A stretch of DNA of 21,888 nucleotides, taken from assembly GCA_965370715.1 (NCBI GenBank), contig CBDUVQ010000007.1:1-21888 (forward strand), given 5' to 3'. A model generated the notes under the pieces. The model was not told the origin of the DNA and did no database searches. It saw only the letters and a program-made list of their open reading frames with translations. Of this stretch, positions 6,236 to 12,745 are shown piece after piece (position 1 is the stretch's first letter; every line of letters starts with the position of its first letter). The stretch is from JAFCBV01 sp965370715. Its GTDB lineage: Archaea; EX4484-52; B79-G9. The position numbers and the translations under genes were made by a program.

Positions 6236-6307
6236 TAGCCCCGCCAGGATTCGAACCTGAGTCAAGAGGACCAGAACCTCTTATGCTTACCGCTACACCA
6301 CGGGGCT
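6236..6307 (-). tRNA. tRNA-Gln (anticodon CTG), no intron
   Basis: Read on the minus strand, AGCCCCG (6307-6301) pairs with CGGGGCT (6243-6237), with discriminator A. The anticodon stem AGAGG/CCTCT encloses TTCTGGT, so the anticodon is CTG, glutamine. The T arm is CAGG-TTCGAAT-CCTG, uninterrupted here. Length is 72 nt and CCA is not encoded. Its T-loop is the same TTCGAAT that is split by an intron in tRNAAla. Confidence 0.93.
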
Positions 6308-6382
6308 GTGTACTGATTAACATCAATACATATTTTTCAAATCTTTAAAAAGTTCCTGCGCGCATATTCGTTGGGAACTCCT

Positions 6383-6541
6383 ATGCCATCCAAAAAAGAA
6401 AGCAGGAAAAAGACATCTGTTACAGAGTTCTTTCTCGGGCACGAAAAGGTCACGAGAACCGATTTAATAGAACTGGTTATCGCTGCTGTATTTATCGTAT
6501 ATCTCGCATTTTTTGTGCTTAAAATACACGAAATTATATAA
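6383..6541 (+). CDS. Small single-pass membrane protein
   Basis: A 52-residue open frame (MPSKKESRKK at the start, LKIHEII at the end). The first 30 residues are hydrophilic and basic. Residues about 28-47 form one strongly hydrophobic segment (LIELVIAAVFIVYLAFFVL). A basic N-terminus before a single helix predicts an N-in orientation. A TATA-like CTTTAAAAAG lies about 35-40 bp upstream. The downstream gene has its own leaderless promoter within the end of this frame. No family recognised; it could be an accessory subunit of a membrane complex. Confidence 0.55.
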   Translation: MPSKKESRKKTSVTEFFLGHEKVTRTDLIELVIAAVFIVYLAFFVLKIHEII

Positions 6542-6564
6542 TGCGCGCGAAATAAAGGAACACT

Positions 6565-6861
6565 ATGCTGTATTACCTTTTTGGGGTTCTCTCGCTTCTA
6601 TGGATTATTGACCTAATCCAGACAGTGCGCTTTTCAGGAAAACGAGGTCCTGATGTTGAAAGAAATCCGCTTGCGAGGTTTCTTCTCAAAAAAAGCAGGG
6701 AAGATTTCATTCTTTTCAAAATAGTTGACCTTGCGCTTATTCTGATAATAATGGCGCTTCTGTACACAAACCACCAGCTCCTTGCAATAGGTATGCTTCT
6801 GTCGTTCATAGCCCTTTATTTTGCCACGATTATCCACAATCATCGCGCACAGAAGGCGTAG
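6565..6861 (+). CDS. Multi-pass membrane protein, DUF5658-like
   Basis: A 98-residue protein with three hydrophobic helices (about 2-20, 48-66 and 70-90). The pattern is an N-terminal helix ending in IIDLIQTVRF, then a loop with ERNPLARFLL, then a helix beginning FKIVDLAL. This resembles the DUF5658 family, whose members carry a D in helix 1, an ExNP loop and an FK start to helix 2. Function unknown. The AAATTATATA box about 26 bp upstream (near 6531-6540) makes the message leaderless. Confidence 0.65.
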   Translation: MLYYLFGVLSLLWIIDLIQTVRFSGKRGPDVERNPLARFLLKKSREDFILFKIVDLALILIIMALLYTNHQLLAIGMLLSFIALYFATIIHNHRAQKA

Positions 6862-6864
6862 CCA

Positions 6865-6874
6865 GATATTTAAG
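6865..6874 (+). promoter_or_regulatory. TATA box for the flavoprotein gene
   Basis: GATATTTAAG predicts a start near 6896, leaving a 13-nt leader before the ATG at 6909. Confidence 0.45.
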
Positions 6875-6908
6875 CTTTACAGAGAATCACTAGGAAAGAA
6901 GGGATATA

Positions 6909-7829
6909 ATGGATACAAAAATACACAGCCTCATAATCATTGGCGCAGGCCCTGCAGGCATAGCTTGCGCGCTTCGGGCAAAAGAGCTTAACATGGAGCC
7001 TCTTATGATTGAGCAGGAAAAACTCGCAAACACAATAGAAAATTATGTTGAAGGGAAAAAATTATTCGGGGTTGTAGGTTTTTTCAAAAAATCTCCAAGA
7101 GAGCTTATAGATTTCTACAAAGAAGACCTTGTGCGCGCTAAAATAGATTTGCGCGAGGGGCAAAAAGTTGTTTACATACATAAAAAGGACAATCTCTTCA
7201 AAGTCATGACCGAAAATGATGGTTTTGCATCAAAAGCAGTTGTTCTTACAACAGGTGTGCAGGGAACCCCGCAAACTCTTGGAATTCCCGGAGAAACTAA
7301 AAAACATGTTTACTACCTGCTAAAAGACCCGAAAAAATTCGTGGGTAAGACGGTGGTCGTTGTCGGCGGCGGTGACACAGCAATTGAGGCTGCTGTCGCG
7401 CTTTCTAATGCAGGAGCCAAAACAGTGTTATCATACAGGCGCCCTGAGTTCTTTCGCGCAAAAGAGCTTAATGTGAAACATCTTGAAGAAAGTAAAGTTG
7501 ATGTCCGGCTCTCGACAAACCTAACTAAAATAAATGACAAAAAAGTTATTTTGCGGCATGCAACAGATAAACTTGAGGAAATACGCGCTGATGCAGTCTT
7601 CGTTCTGATTGGTGTTGTCAAAAACACCGGATTTTACAGGGAAATCGGGCTTGAGCTTGACAAAGATGAAAATGTAGTCTATGATGAAAACACTCTTGAA
7701 ACTCCAATCCCCGGCCTTTTTGTTGCAGGAGATATTAGCCTGAAAGAAAAGCTTATTGCACCTGCAATGTATCAAGGATTCAAAGCGGCTTCTTCTGTTT
7801 TGATGTATAATGCGAAAGCAAAATCGTGA
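6909..7829 (+). CDS. Thioredoxin-reductase-like FAD/NAD(P)H oxidoreductase lacking CXXC (YpdA-like)
   Basis: A 306-residue two-dinucleotide-binding flavoprotein. GAGPAG (12-17) binds FAD, GGGDTA (153-158) binds NAD(P)H, and GLFVAGDI (269-276) is the second FAD motif. True thioredoxin reductases have a CxxC a few residues before the NADPH motif. Here that place reads HVYYLLKDPKKF and the only cysteine in the protein is in the first Rossmann helix, so a disulfide relay is impossible. This fits the YpdA/Bdr type (bacillithiol disulfide reductase in Firmicutes) or a ferredoxin-linked member. Its substrate in an archaeon is not known. It stands alone. Confidence 0.85.
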   Translation: MDTKIHSLIIIGAGPAGIACALRAKELNMEPLMIEQEKLANTIENYVEGKKLFGVVGFFKKSPRELIDFYKEDLVRAKIDLREGQKVVYIHKKDNLFKVMTENDGFASKAVVLTTGVQGTPQTLGIPGETKKHVYYLLKDPKKFVGKTVVVVGGGDTAIEAAVALSNAGAKTVLSYRRPEFFRAKELNVKHLEESKVDVRLSTNLTKINDKKVILRHATDKLEEIRADAVFVLIGVVKNTGFYREIGLELDKDENVVYDENTLETPIPGLFVAGDISLKEKLIAPAMYQGFKAASSVLMYNAKAKS

Positions 7830-7880
7830 AACGTCGACATACGGCATATTACTCCACATTTTTCGGGCTTTGAGTAGCTT

Positions 7881-7890
7881 GTTTTAAATA
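7881..7890 (+). promoter_or_regulatory. TATA box for the orphan at 7913
   Basis: GTTTTAAATA is centred about 27 bp before the ATG, predicting a leaderless transcript. Confidence 0.5.
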
Positions 7891-7912
7891 TTGATCCTTC
7901 TTAATAACACTC

Positions 7913-8398
7913 ATGAACGATAGTCAAATTCAACAACACAAACCTGAAGGAGAGTTATTTATTGATTTTTTGAGAGAATCAGTAAACTCAGGCATTCCTA
8001 TTTTCACTCAAGACACTAAAGAAATGAAAAATGATATAGTTCGGTCTATGTATTATGCTGTAAAAGCTCAATTACCAAATTACAATGTTGTTTTTCTTCA
8101 TGGAGGAGTGTCACTATTAGACCTAACTTGGCTCGTTGATGAAGACCCTTATGGACTTTGTGATAGAATTGCTTGCGTTGTTGAAACAAAATATATTAGA
8201 GGTACGAGCGACAACGAATATCTAACACAGATTCAAATACAACAAAAAGACCCACATGTTTCAGTATTGTCAAACCAAGAAGTAAACGACAGATGGAACC
8301 TGATGAAATCAATATTGCCTCGGAAAGAATTTGCCCCTTATGGAGACCAATTTGATGTTACGAACTGGTATTCTATGATAACACACGGAATGAGATGA
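7913..8398 (+). CDS. Hypothetical soluble protein
   Basis: A 161-residue protein I cannot assign. It is hydrophilic with no membrane segment or signal peptide. It has a hydrophobic strand YNVVFLHGGVSLLDLTWLV, then DRIACVVETKYI, which loosely resembles a nuclease-like strand-turn-strand with an E-x-K end. That is only a suggestion. Its codons are richer in AT and in CAA/AAA than the neighbours and it lacks the GCGC stretches common around it, which could mean recent acquisition. It stands alone between the flavoprotein and trm1. Confidence 0.75.
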   Translation: MNDSQIQQHKPEGELFIDFLRESVNSGIPIFTQDTKEMKNDIVRSMYYAVKAQLPNYNVVFLHGGVSLLDLTWLVDEDPYGLCDRIACVVETKYIRGTSDNEYLTQIQIQQKDPHVSVLSNQEVNDRWNLMKSILPRKEFAPYGDQFDVTNWYSMITHGMR

Positions 8399-8510
8399 GG
8401 GTTGCCTGAATGTTTGTGTTATGCACTTCGCTTCCTTTGGTCACTCGTTGCACTTCGGTCTCCTAATTTTCGCAAATAGAAAACCTCACTAATCGCAGAT
8501 GCTATAATCA

Positions 8511-8520
8511 TTTTAATAAT
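8511..8520 (+). promoter_or_regulatory. TATA box for the trm1-ksgA operon
   Basis: TTTTAATAAT is centred about 24 bp before the trm1 ATG at 8539, predicting a leaderless transcript. Confidence 0.45.
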
Positions 8521-8538
8521 ACTTCTCCAAATAGTCCT

Positions 8539-9651
8539 ATGTACCAGACAATTACGGAAGGCGCTGCCAGAATAAATGCGTTTTCAGGCAAAATAACGAA
8601 AAAGGATGAGGTCTTCTACAACCCGCACATGAAGTTCAACAGGGATATTTCTGTAACTGCCCTCAAAGTATACCAAAAGCTTTCCGGAAGAAGTCTAACG
8701 GTCATGGATGTGCTTTCAGCCACAGGAGTGCGCGGCATAAGGTATGCCCTTGAGTGCCCGAATATAGACACAGTCATGATGAATGACCTTAACCCACACG
8801 CATTCGAGCTAATTGAAGAAAACGTAAAATTAAACAGGATTAAGAACGCTGAAGTGTCCAGGCTTGACGCATGCGAGCTTCTCTCGCGCCATAAATATCT
8901 GATAGATTTCGTGGATATTGACCCATTTGGCTCACCCATATCATTTCTTGACTCTGCTGCGCGCGCTGTGTCAAATAAAGGCTTTTTAGGCATCACTGCA
9001 ACTGACACAGCACCTCTTTCAGGGACATACCCAAAGACCTGCAGGAGAAGATACGGCGCAGTATCTTTTCGCTCAGACATAGGGCATGAAATCGGGCTGC
9101 GCATACTTATTGCAAATATTGCGCGCGAGTGCGCAAAATACGACAAGGGCATCACCCCGGTTCTCTCGTTTTCAATGCGCCATTACTTTCGCATCTTTGC
9201 CAGAATAAAAAAGACAAAAAGTGCTGCGCTAAAAGCCATAGACAACATAGGATATTTATGGCTCTGTAAAAAGTGCGGCTCAAGAGGTTTCGCAAAAGAC
9301 GCAGGCACAAAAAAGTGCCCCTCCTGCAAAAGCGATACCCTGAATGCAGGCCCGCTCTGGATTGAAAATATTTTTGAAAAAGCATTCCTCGAAAAAATGC
9401 ATGGTTTTGCAGGCACAGAACAAGAGAAGAAATTTCTTGAAAAACTAATCAAAGAATCTGAAAAAAACGCGCCTCTTTACGACATCCACCAGCTTGCAAA
9501 ACTTTCCGGAAAAGCTGTTCCGAGGACAGAAAAAGTTCTTGAACTTCTTTCAAAAAAAGGTTTCTTTGCGATAAACAGTATAACTTCAGGTCACCATATA
9601 AAAACAGATGCTTCGGCAAAAGAGATTATTGGATTGATGCAATATGATTGA
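8539..9651 (+). CDS. trm1: tRNA (guanine26-N2)-dimethyltransferase Trm1
   Basis: Makes m2G or m2,2G at position 26 of tRNAs with S-adenosylmethionine. The N-terminus has the Trm1 hallmark EGAARINAF followed by VFYNPHMKFNRDIS. The SAM site is DVLSATGVRGIRYA, and the catalytic motif is DIDPFGSP (126-133). A zinc ribbon with cysteines 243, 246, 260 and 263 lies in the C-terminal domain, followed by a winged-helix-like end. The length of 370 is normal for archaea. The gene overlaps the ksgA start by 8 nt, so the two are translationally coupled. Confidence 0.96.
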   Translation: MYQTITEGAARINAFSGKITKKDEVFYNPHMKFNRDISVTALKVYQKLSGRSLTVMDVLSATGVRGIRYALECPNIDTVMMNDLNPHAFELIEENVKLNRIKNAEVSRLDACELLSRHKYLIDFVDIDPFGSPISFLDSAARAVSNKGFLGITATDTAPLSGTYPKTCRRRYGAVSFRSDIGHEIGLRILIANIARECAKYDKGITPVLSFSMRHYFRIFARIKKTKSAALKAIDNIGYLWLCKKCGSRGFAKDAGTKKCPSCKSDTLNAGPLWIENIFEKAFLEKMHGFAGTEQEKKFLEKLIKESEKNAPLYDIHQLAKLSGKAVPRTEKVLELLSKKGFFAINSITSGHHIKTDASAKEIIGLMQYD

Positions 9652-10456
9652 ACGCACAAGAGCTCTTCTTTCAAAATACGGCATACGCCCGAACAAAAGG
9701 CTTGACCAGCACTTTCTTTCAAACGAAAATTACATTAACAAGGAAATAGATGCTGCAAAAATTACAGAACAGGATATTGTACTTGAAATAGGTCCCGGTG
9801 TCGGGACACTGACACAATATCTGCTTGAGAAAGCCAAAGGGGTTGTTGCAATTGAGCTTGACAAACATCTTGCTAATGTTCTAAGGCAAAGGTTTCCTGA
9901 AGAAAACTTCTCGCTCATTGAGGGCGACGTCCTTAAAGTTGATATTCCTGAATTCGATATATGTGTCTCAAACATTCCATACTCGATTTCTTCCAAAATC
10001 ATTGTGCTAATTGGGAAACTCGGCAAGCCCGCTGTTCTGATGTTTCAAAAAGAGTTTGCAGAAAGGCTTATTGCGAAACCGGGCGAAAAAAACTATTCTC
10101 GCATATCTATTGCTTCGCAGTATTATTTTGAAGCCAAAAAAATATGTAACGTTCCAAAAACAGCATATTTTCCAAAGCCAAAAGTAGACTCTGCAATAGT
10201 CCGTCTTGTGCCACGAAAAGACAAGCCAAATGTCGGCAGTGAGGAATTTTTCTTCAATGTTGCGCGCGCTCTTTTCACCCACAAGAACCAGACCGCAAGG
10301 AATGCGCTCATACACTCCAGAAAAGAGTTCGGGCTTGATAAGAAACAGGCGCAAAAAGTCTTCGGGCTTGCGCCATACGCTGGTGAGAAACCGCGAACCA
10401 TACCTATTGAGAAACTTGCTGAAATGTCTATTTGGCTAAAAAGAGCGCTTTCGTGA
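9644..10456 (+). CDS. ksgA: 16S rRNA dimethyltransferase KsgA/Dim1
   Basis: Dimethylates the two adjacent adenosines in the loop of 16S helix 45. The target loop (GGAA within ACCGGAAGGT) is present in the 16S gene of this window at about 20650-20660. Motifs: LDQHFL near residue 20, SAM motif EIGPGVG (48-54), and the catalytic NIPYSIS (110-116). It has the usual C-terminal helical domain with FTHKNQTARNAL. Length 270 is typical. The start overlaps the trm1 stop by 8 nt. Confidence 0.96.
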   Translation: MIERTRALLSKYGIRPNKRLDQHFLSNENYINKEIDAAKITEQDIVLEIGPGVGTLTQYLLEKAKGVVAIELDKHLANVLRQRFPEENFSLIEGDVLKVDIPEFDICVSNIPYSISSKIIVLIGKLGKPAVLMFQKEFAERLIAKPGEKNYSRISIASQYYFEAKKICNVPKTAYFPKPKVDSAIVRLVPRKDKPNVGSEEFFFNVARALFTHKNQTARNALIHSRKEFGLDKKQAQKVFGLAPYAGEKPRTIPIEKLAEMSIWLKRALS

Positions 10457-10463
10457 AATAAAA

Positions 10464-10474
10464 TCATATTTATT
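10464..10474 (+). promoter_or_regulatory. TATA box for the S4-domain gene
   Basis: TCATATTTATT is centred about 26 bp before the ATG at 10496. It decides that start over the upstream GTG at 10478. Confidence 0.5.
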
Positions 10475-10495
10475 TGTGTGCACCAAAATATTTTC

Positions 10496-11137
10496 ATGTC
10501 TCTTGATTCCTACCTGGTGTCAAAATTGGGTGTTTCTGACCTCCTTTCTGCGCGCGCCCTTATACGTGACAGCTTTGTTGAGGTAAACGGGCAAATCATC
10601 ACACAACAGGATTTTCCGGTTTCAACGCAGGATTCTGTAAAAATAACAGATATGCAGCTCGCAGGCAAGCCACAGGGGTACTTTCAGGTACGCGAGCTTC
10701 AAAAAGAGTGCGAACTGTTCACCAGCATGACTGACGCGCTCTGTATCGGGGCAGATCCGGGCACTTTGCTCTTCCTGAAAGACATGGGTGCCTCTGTTGC
10801 AAACGCAGGAGCAGCAGCTTCAAGCATTTCAGGTGTGCTGGACATACCTCTAAACCCGCTTATGGATTGCATATCCAAAAAGCATAATGAAAAATTCAAC
10901 TTCATTATATTTGGCCCAAAGTTCGGGCTATTCACGGCATTCAGCATTCTTGAAAACAATAAGGAGTCTCTTCTCTCAAACGGGCGGGCGCTCTTGGATG
11001 TTCGTGAAAAAGATTCACTTTTAGAGGAACACGTAACAAAGCTTTGCGCTGGGGCGGGCTTTCTTATAGACCGAATATTCATATCAGATCTTGATCCGTC
11101 AAACGGCTGGATTGTGCTTGCAAAGAAAAAAGAGTAG
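10496..11137 (+). CDS. S4-domain protein with degenerate Rossmann (TlyA/FtsJ-like) domain
   Basis: Residues about 1-50 form an S4 RNA-binding domain (MSLDSYLVSKLGV, SARALIRDSFVEVNGQII, then SVKI). Residues about 70-210 look like a Rossmann methyltransferase of the TlyA/FtsJ type (ALCIGADPGTLLFLKDMGASV). The usual D-x-G-x-x-x-GGF signature is missing and the predicted K-D-K-E catalytic residues are not evident, so it may bind RNA without methylating it. I chose ATG 10496 because a TATA box lies 26 bp upstream. It follows trm1-ksgA, which points to a role in RNA modification or ribosome assembly. Specific function uncertain. Confidence 0.65.
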   Translation: MSLDSYLVSKLGVSDLLSARALIRDSFVEVNGQIITQQDFPVSTQDSVKITDMQLAGKPQGYFQVRELQKECELFTSMTDALCIGADPGTLLFLKDMGASVANAGAAASSISGVLDIPLNPLMDCISKKHNEKFNFIIFGPKFGLFTAFSILENNKESLLSNGRALLDVREKDSLLEEHVTKLCAGAGFLIDRIFISDLDPSNGWIVLAKKKE

Positions 11138-11143
11138 CTGATT

Positions 11144-11485
11144 ATGAATACCTTGCTTTTTTTCATTGTTGTCTCAATCATTGAACTTGCAGCCATAGTA
11201 TATCTTATTAATAAGCTGTCTTTAATTGCATCAAGAAAACAGAGCCTTTCAACAACATACGGAAAGATATTTGAGCAGATTGTGCCTTTTTCTAAAAGGT
11301 TTTCTTTTGAGCCAAAAAACTTCAGGTTTATCGGAGACCCTATTGATGGTCTGGCATTCACAGACAATGAAGTTGTTTTCTGCGAAATAAAGCTCAACAA
11401 GTCAGCGCTCTCAAAAAGACAGAAGCGTATAAAAGAATTGGTGCAAAAAAAGAAAGTAAGGTGGCAGGAAATAAGGGGAGACTGA
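11144..11485 (+). CDS. Membrane-anchored Holliday-junction-resolvase-related nuclease (Endonuc_Holl-like)
   Basis: A 113-residue protein. Residues 3-22 form one transmembrane helix. The rest resembles the PD-(D/E)xK domain described as related to archaeal Holliday junction resolvase: GDPIDGLAF (D65, D68), then VVFCEIK (E81, K83), then LSKRQKRIKELV with Q93. These are the expected D, E-x-K and Q positions. It starts 6 nt after the upstream stop, so it is probably co-transcribed with the S4 gene, and it ends just before the protease gene. A membrane-tethered nuclease-like protein is unusual; the true substrate is unknown. Confidence 0.75.
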   Translation: MNTLLFFIVVSIIELAAIVYLINKLSLIASRKQSLSTTYGKIFEQIVPFSKRFSFEPKNFRFIGDPIDGLAFTDNEVVFCEIKLNKSALSKRQKRIKELVQKKKVRWQEIRGD

Positions 11486-11490
11486 GACTG

Positions 11491-12099
11491 ATGAACTACT
11501 TATTCACTTTTACGAAAAAAGAAATACACGACATCTTAAAATCCACTTTGGCTCTTGGCTTAATTTTTTCCATAAGTCAGAGTAGTCTTTTCGACGGATT
11601 AAGCAACCACTTCATATTACGATATATTCAGATAACTATAATCGTAGGCCTGTCATTTATCCCTCATGAGCTTATGCACAAGTTCACTGCAATGAAATAC
11701 GGGGCATGGGCGCAGTACGAAATGTGGAAGAAAGGGTTAATGTTCGCTCTGTTTTTCGCTTTAGCATTCGGATTTATCTTCGCGGCCCCGGGCGCGGTCA
11801 TGATATACACGCATTATCGAGACCAGCAAGGGATGGTGCACAATGTGCGCCTCACCAAAAGGCAGAATGGATTTATTGCCTCAGCAGGTGTGGTTGCAAA
11901 TCTTGTGATTGCCGGCGCATTCATCATTCTTGCGCCTGAAAATGCAATTGCACAAAGCATAATCTACATAAACTTAATTCTTGCAATGTTCAACCTGCTT
12001 CCAATACCACCACTTGACGGCTCTAAAGTGATATGGTGGAGTATTCCTGTGTGGGCAATCCTTTTTGTATCAAGTATTGCGTTGCAGACCTTTGCCTGA
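11491..12099 (+). CDS. M50 (site-2-protease-like) membrane metalloprotease
   Basis: A 202-residue integral membrane protein. HELMH (59-63) is the zinc-binding HExxH, placed in a hydrophobic helix. NLLPIPPLDG (168-177) gives the third zinc ligand D176 and the N-x-x-P-x-x-x-LDG signature of family M50. Hydrophobic segments lie at about 18-36, 45-66, 84-105, 132-152, 155-172 and 183-200. No PDZ or CBS domain is present. I chose the ATG at 11491, 5 nt after the upstream stop; a GTG at 11461 would overlap the nuclease gene. Its substrate, presumably a membrane-bound factor, is not evident. Confidence 0.85.
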   Translation: MNYLFTFTKKEIHDILKSTLALGLIFSISQSSLFDGLSNHFILRYIQITIIVGLSFIPHELMHKFTAMKYGAWAQYEMWKKGLMFALFFALAFGFIFAAPGAVMIYTHYRDQQGMVHNVRLTKRQNGFIASAGVVANLVIAGAFIILAPENAIAQSIIYINLILAMFNLLPIPPLDGSKVIWWSIPVWAILFVSSIALQTFA

Positions 12100-12101
12100 A
12101 G

Positions 12102-12110
12102 AAATATAAA
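12102..12110 (+). promoter_or_regulatory. TATA box for the small membrane protein at 12133
   Basis: AAATATAAA is centred about 26 bp before the ATG at 12133, predicting a leaderless message. Confidence 0.5.
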
Positions 12111-12132
12111 CCAGACCCAACCAAATAAGCTT

Positions 12133-12417
12133 ATGCTTCTTGAAATCATCGAAATATTCAGGGCTGCTGTAGTAGCTATTATTGAAAGTGCTGTGCGCAC
12201 AACATCTATTGCAGGCCGGGCTGTTATTGATGCGGCACTGGTAATAAAGAACGGCGCAAGAACCACAAGCCCTATAGAGCTTTTTGTTGTGATTTTTCTT
12301 TTCCTTACCATATTTTATGCAATAGACAAGTTTGTCTGGACCTCTGCAAAAACAGTTTTTGTTTTTGTGGCTATGTTGGTTGTGTTTGTACTAATTTTCT
12401 TTGCAGCGATTCTCTGA
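12133..12417 (+). CDS. Small membrane protein, unknown function
   Basis: A 94-residue protein. Its first half is an amphipathic Ala/Ile/Arg-rich stretch (EIFRAAVVAIIESAVRTTS) that could lie on the membrane. The second half has two strongly hydrophobic helices (about 49-66 and 73-93) split by DKFVWTSAK. No family is recognised. It has its own promoter and converges with the gene at 12432, with only 14 bp between them. Confidence 0.7.
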   Translation: MLLEIIEIFRAAVVAIIESAVRTTSIAGRAVIDAALVIKNGARTTSPIELFVVIFLFLTIFYAIDKFVWTSAKTVFVFVAMLVVFVLIFFAAIL

Positions 12418-12431
12418 TTTCGGGGACGGTG

Positions 12432-12704
12432 CTACTTTTTTCCAAGAAGCCGCTTTATGAATCCGGGCCTCATGCGAATCTTATATTTTCCTCCGAAATC
12501 CGAGCGCAATGCAAGCCCTAGTTTTATAAGCGCAGGTGTTGCCAAAAGCTTGAGAACATTTTTTGAGTCAAGATATACTGTATCTTTCTTTATTTTTACA
12601 TCCAGAACTTCCTTCTCATCAAGAAACAGTTTTGCAGAAACATCATGCTTTTTTGCCAAAGCATGTAAGTTCTTCTGTATTTTATCGCTGGCTTTTTTAT
12701 CCAT
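12432..12704 (-). CDS. Small basic hypothetical protein
   Basis: A 90-residue, lysine-rich soluble protein. It opens with a helix (DKKASDKIQKNLHALAKKHD), then alternating strand-like stretches (AKLFLDEKEVLDVKIKKDTVYL), then a helix (VLKLLATPALIKLGLAL) and a basic end (RPGFIKRLLGKK). I recognise no family. The basic surface suggests RNA, DNA or membrane binding, but this is inference. Its own TATA box lies inside the gap after the antiporter gene. Confidence 0.7.
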   Translation of the reverse strand: MDKKASDKIQKNLHALAKKHDVSAKLFLDEKEVLDVKIKKDTVYLDSKNVLKLLATPALIKLGLALRSDFGGKYKIRMRPGFIKRLLGKK

Positions 12705-12722
12705 CAGGAAAGTTGATGCACA

Positions 12723-12732
12723 TTTTTTATAT
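12723..12732 (-). promoter_or_regulatory. TATA box for the small basic protein
   Basis: ATATAAAAAA on the minus strand is centred about 24-26 bp before the ATG at 12704, predicting a leaderless transcript. Confidence 0.45.
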
Positions 12733-12745
12733 GTCTTGCGAAACG

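Noticed and set aside
8399..8500. Short repeated TGCACTTCG words after the orphan at 7913
   Set aside because: Two short occurrences only; too little to call a repeat or regulatory site.
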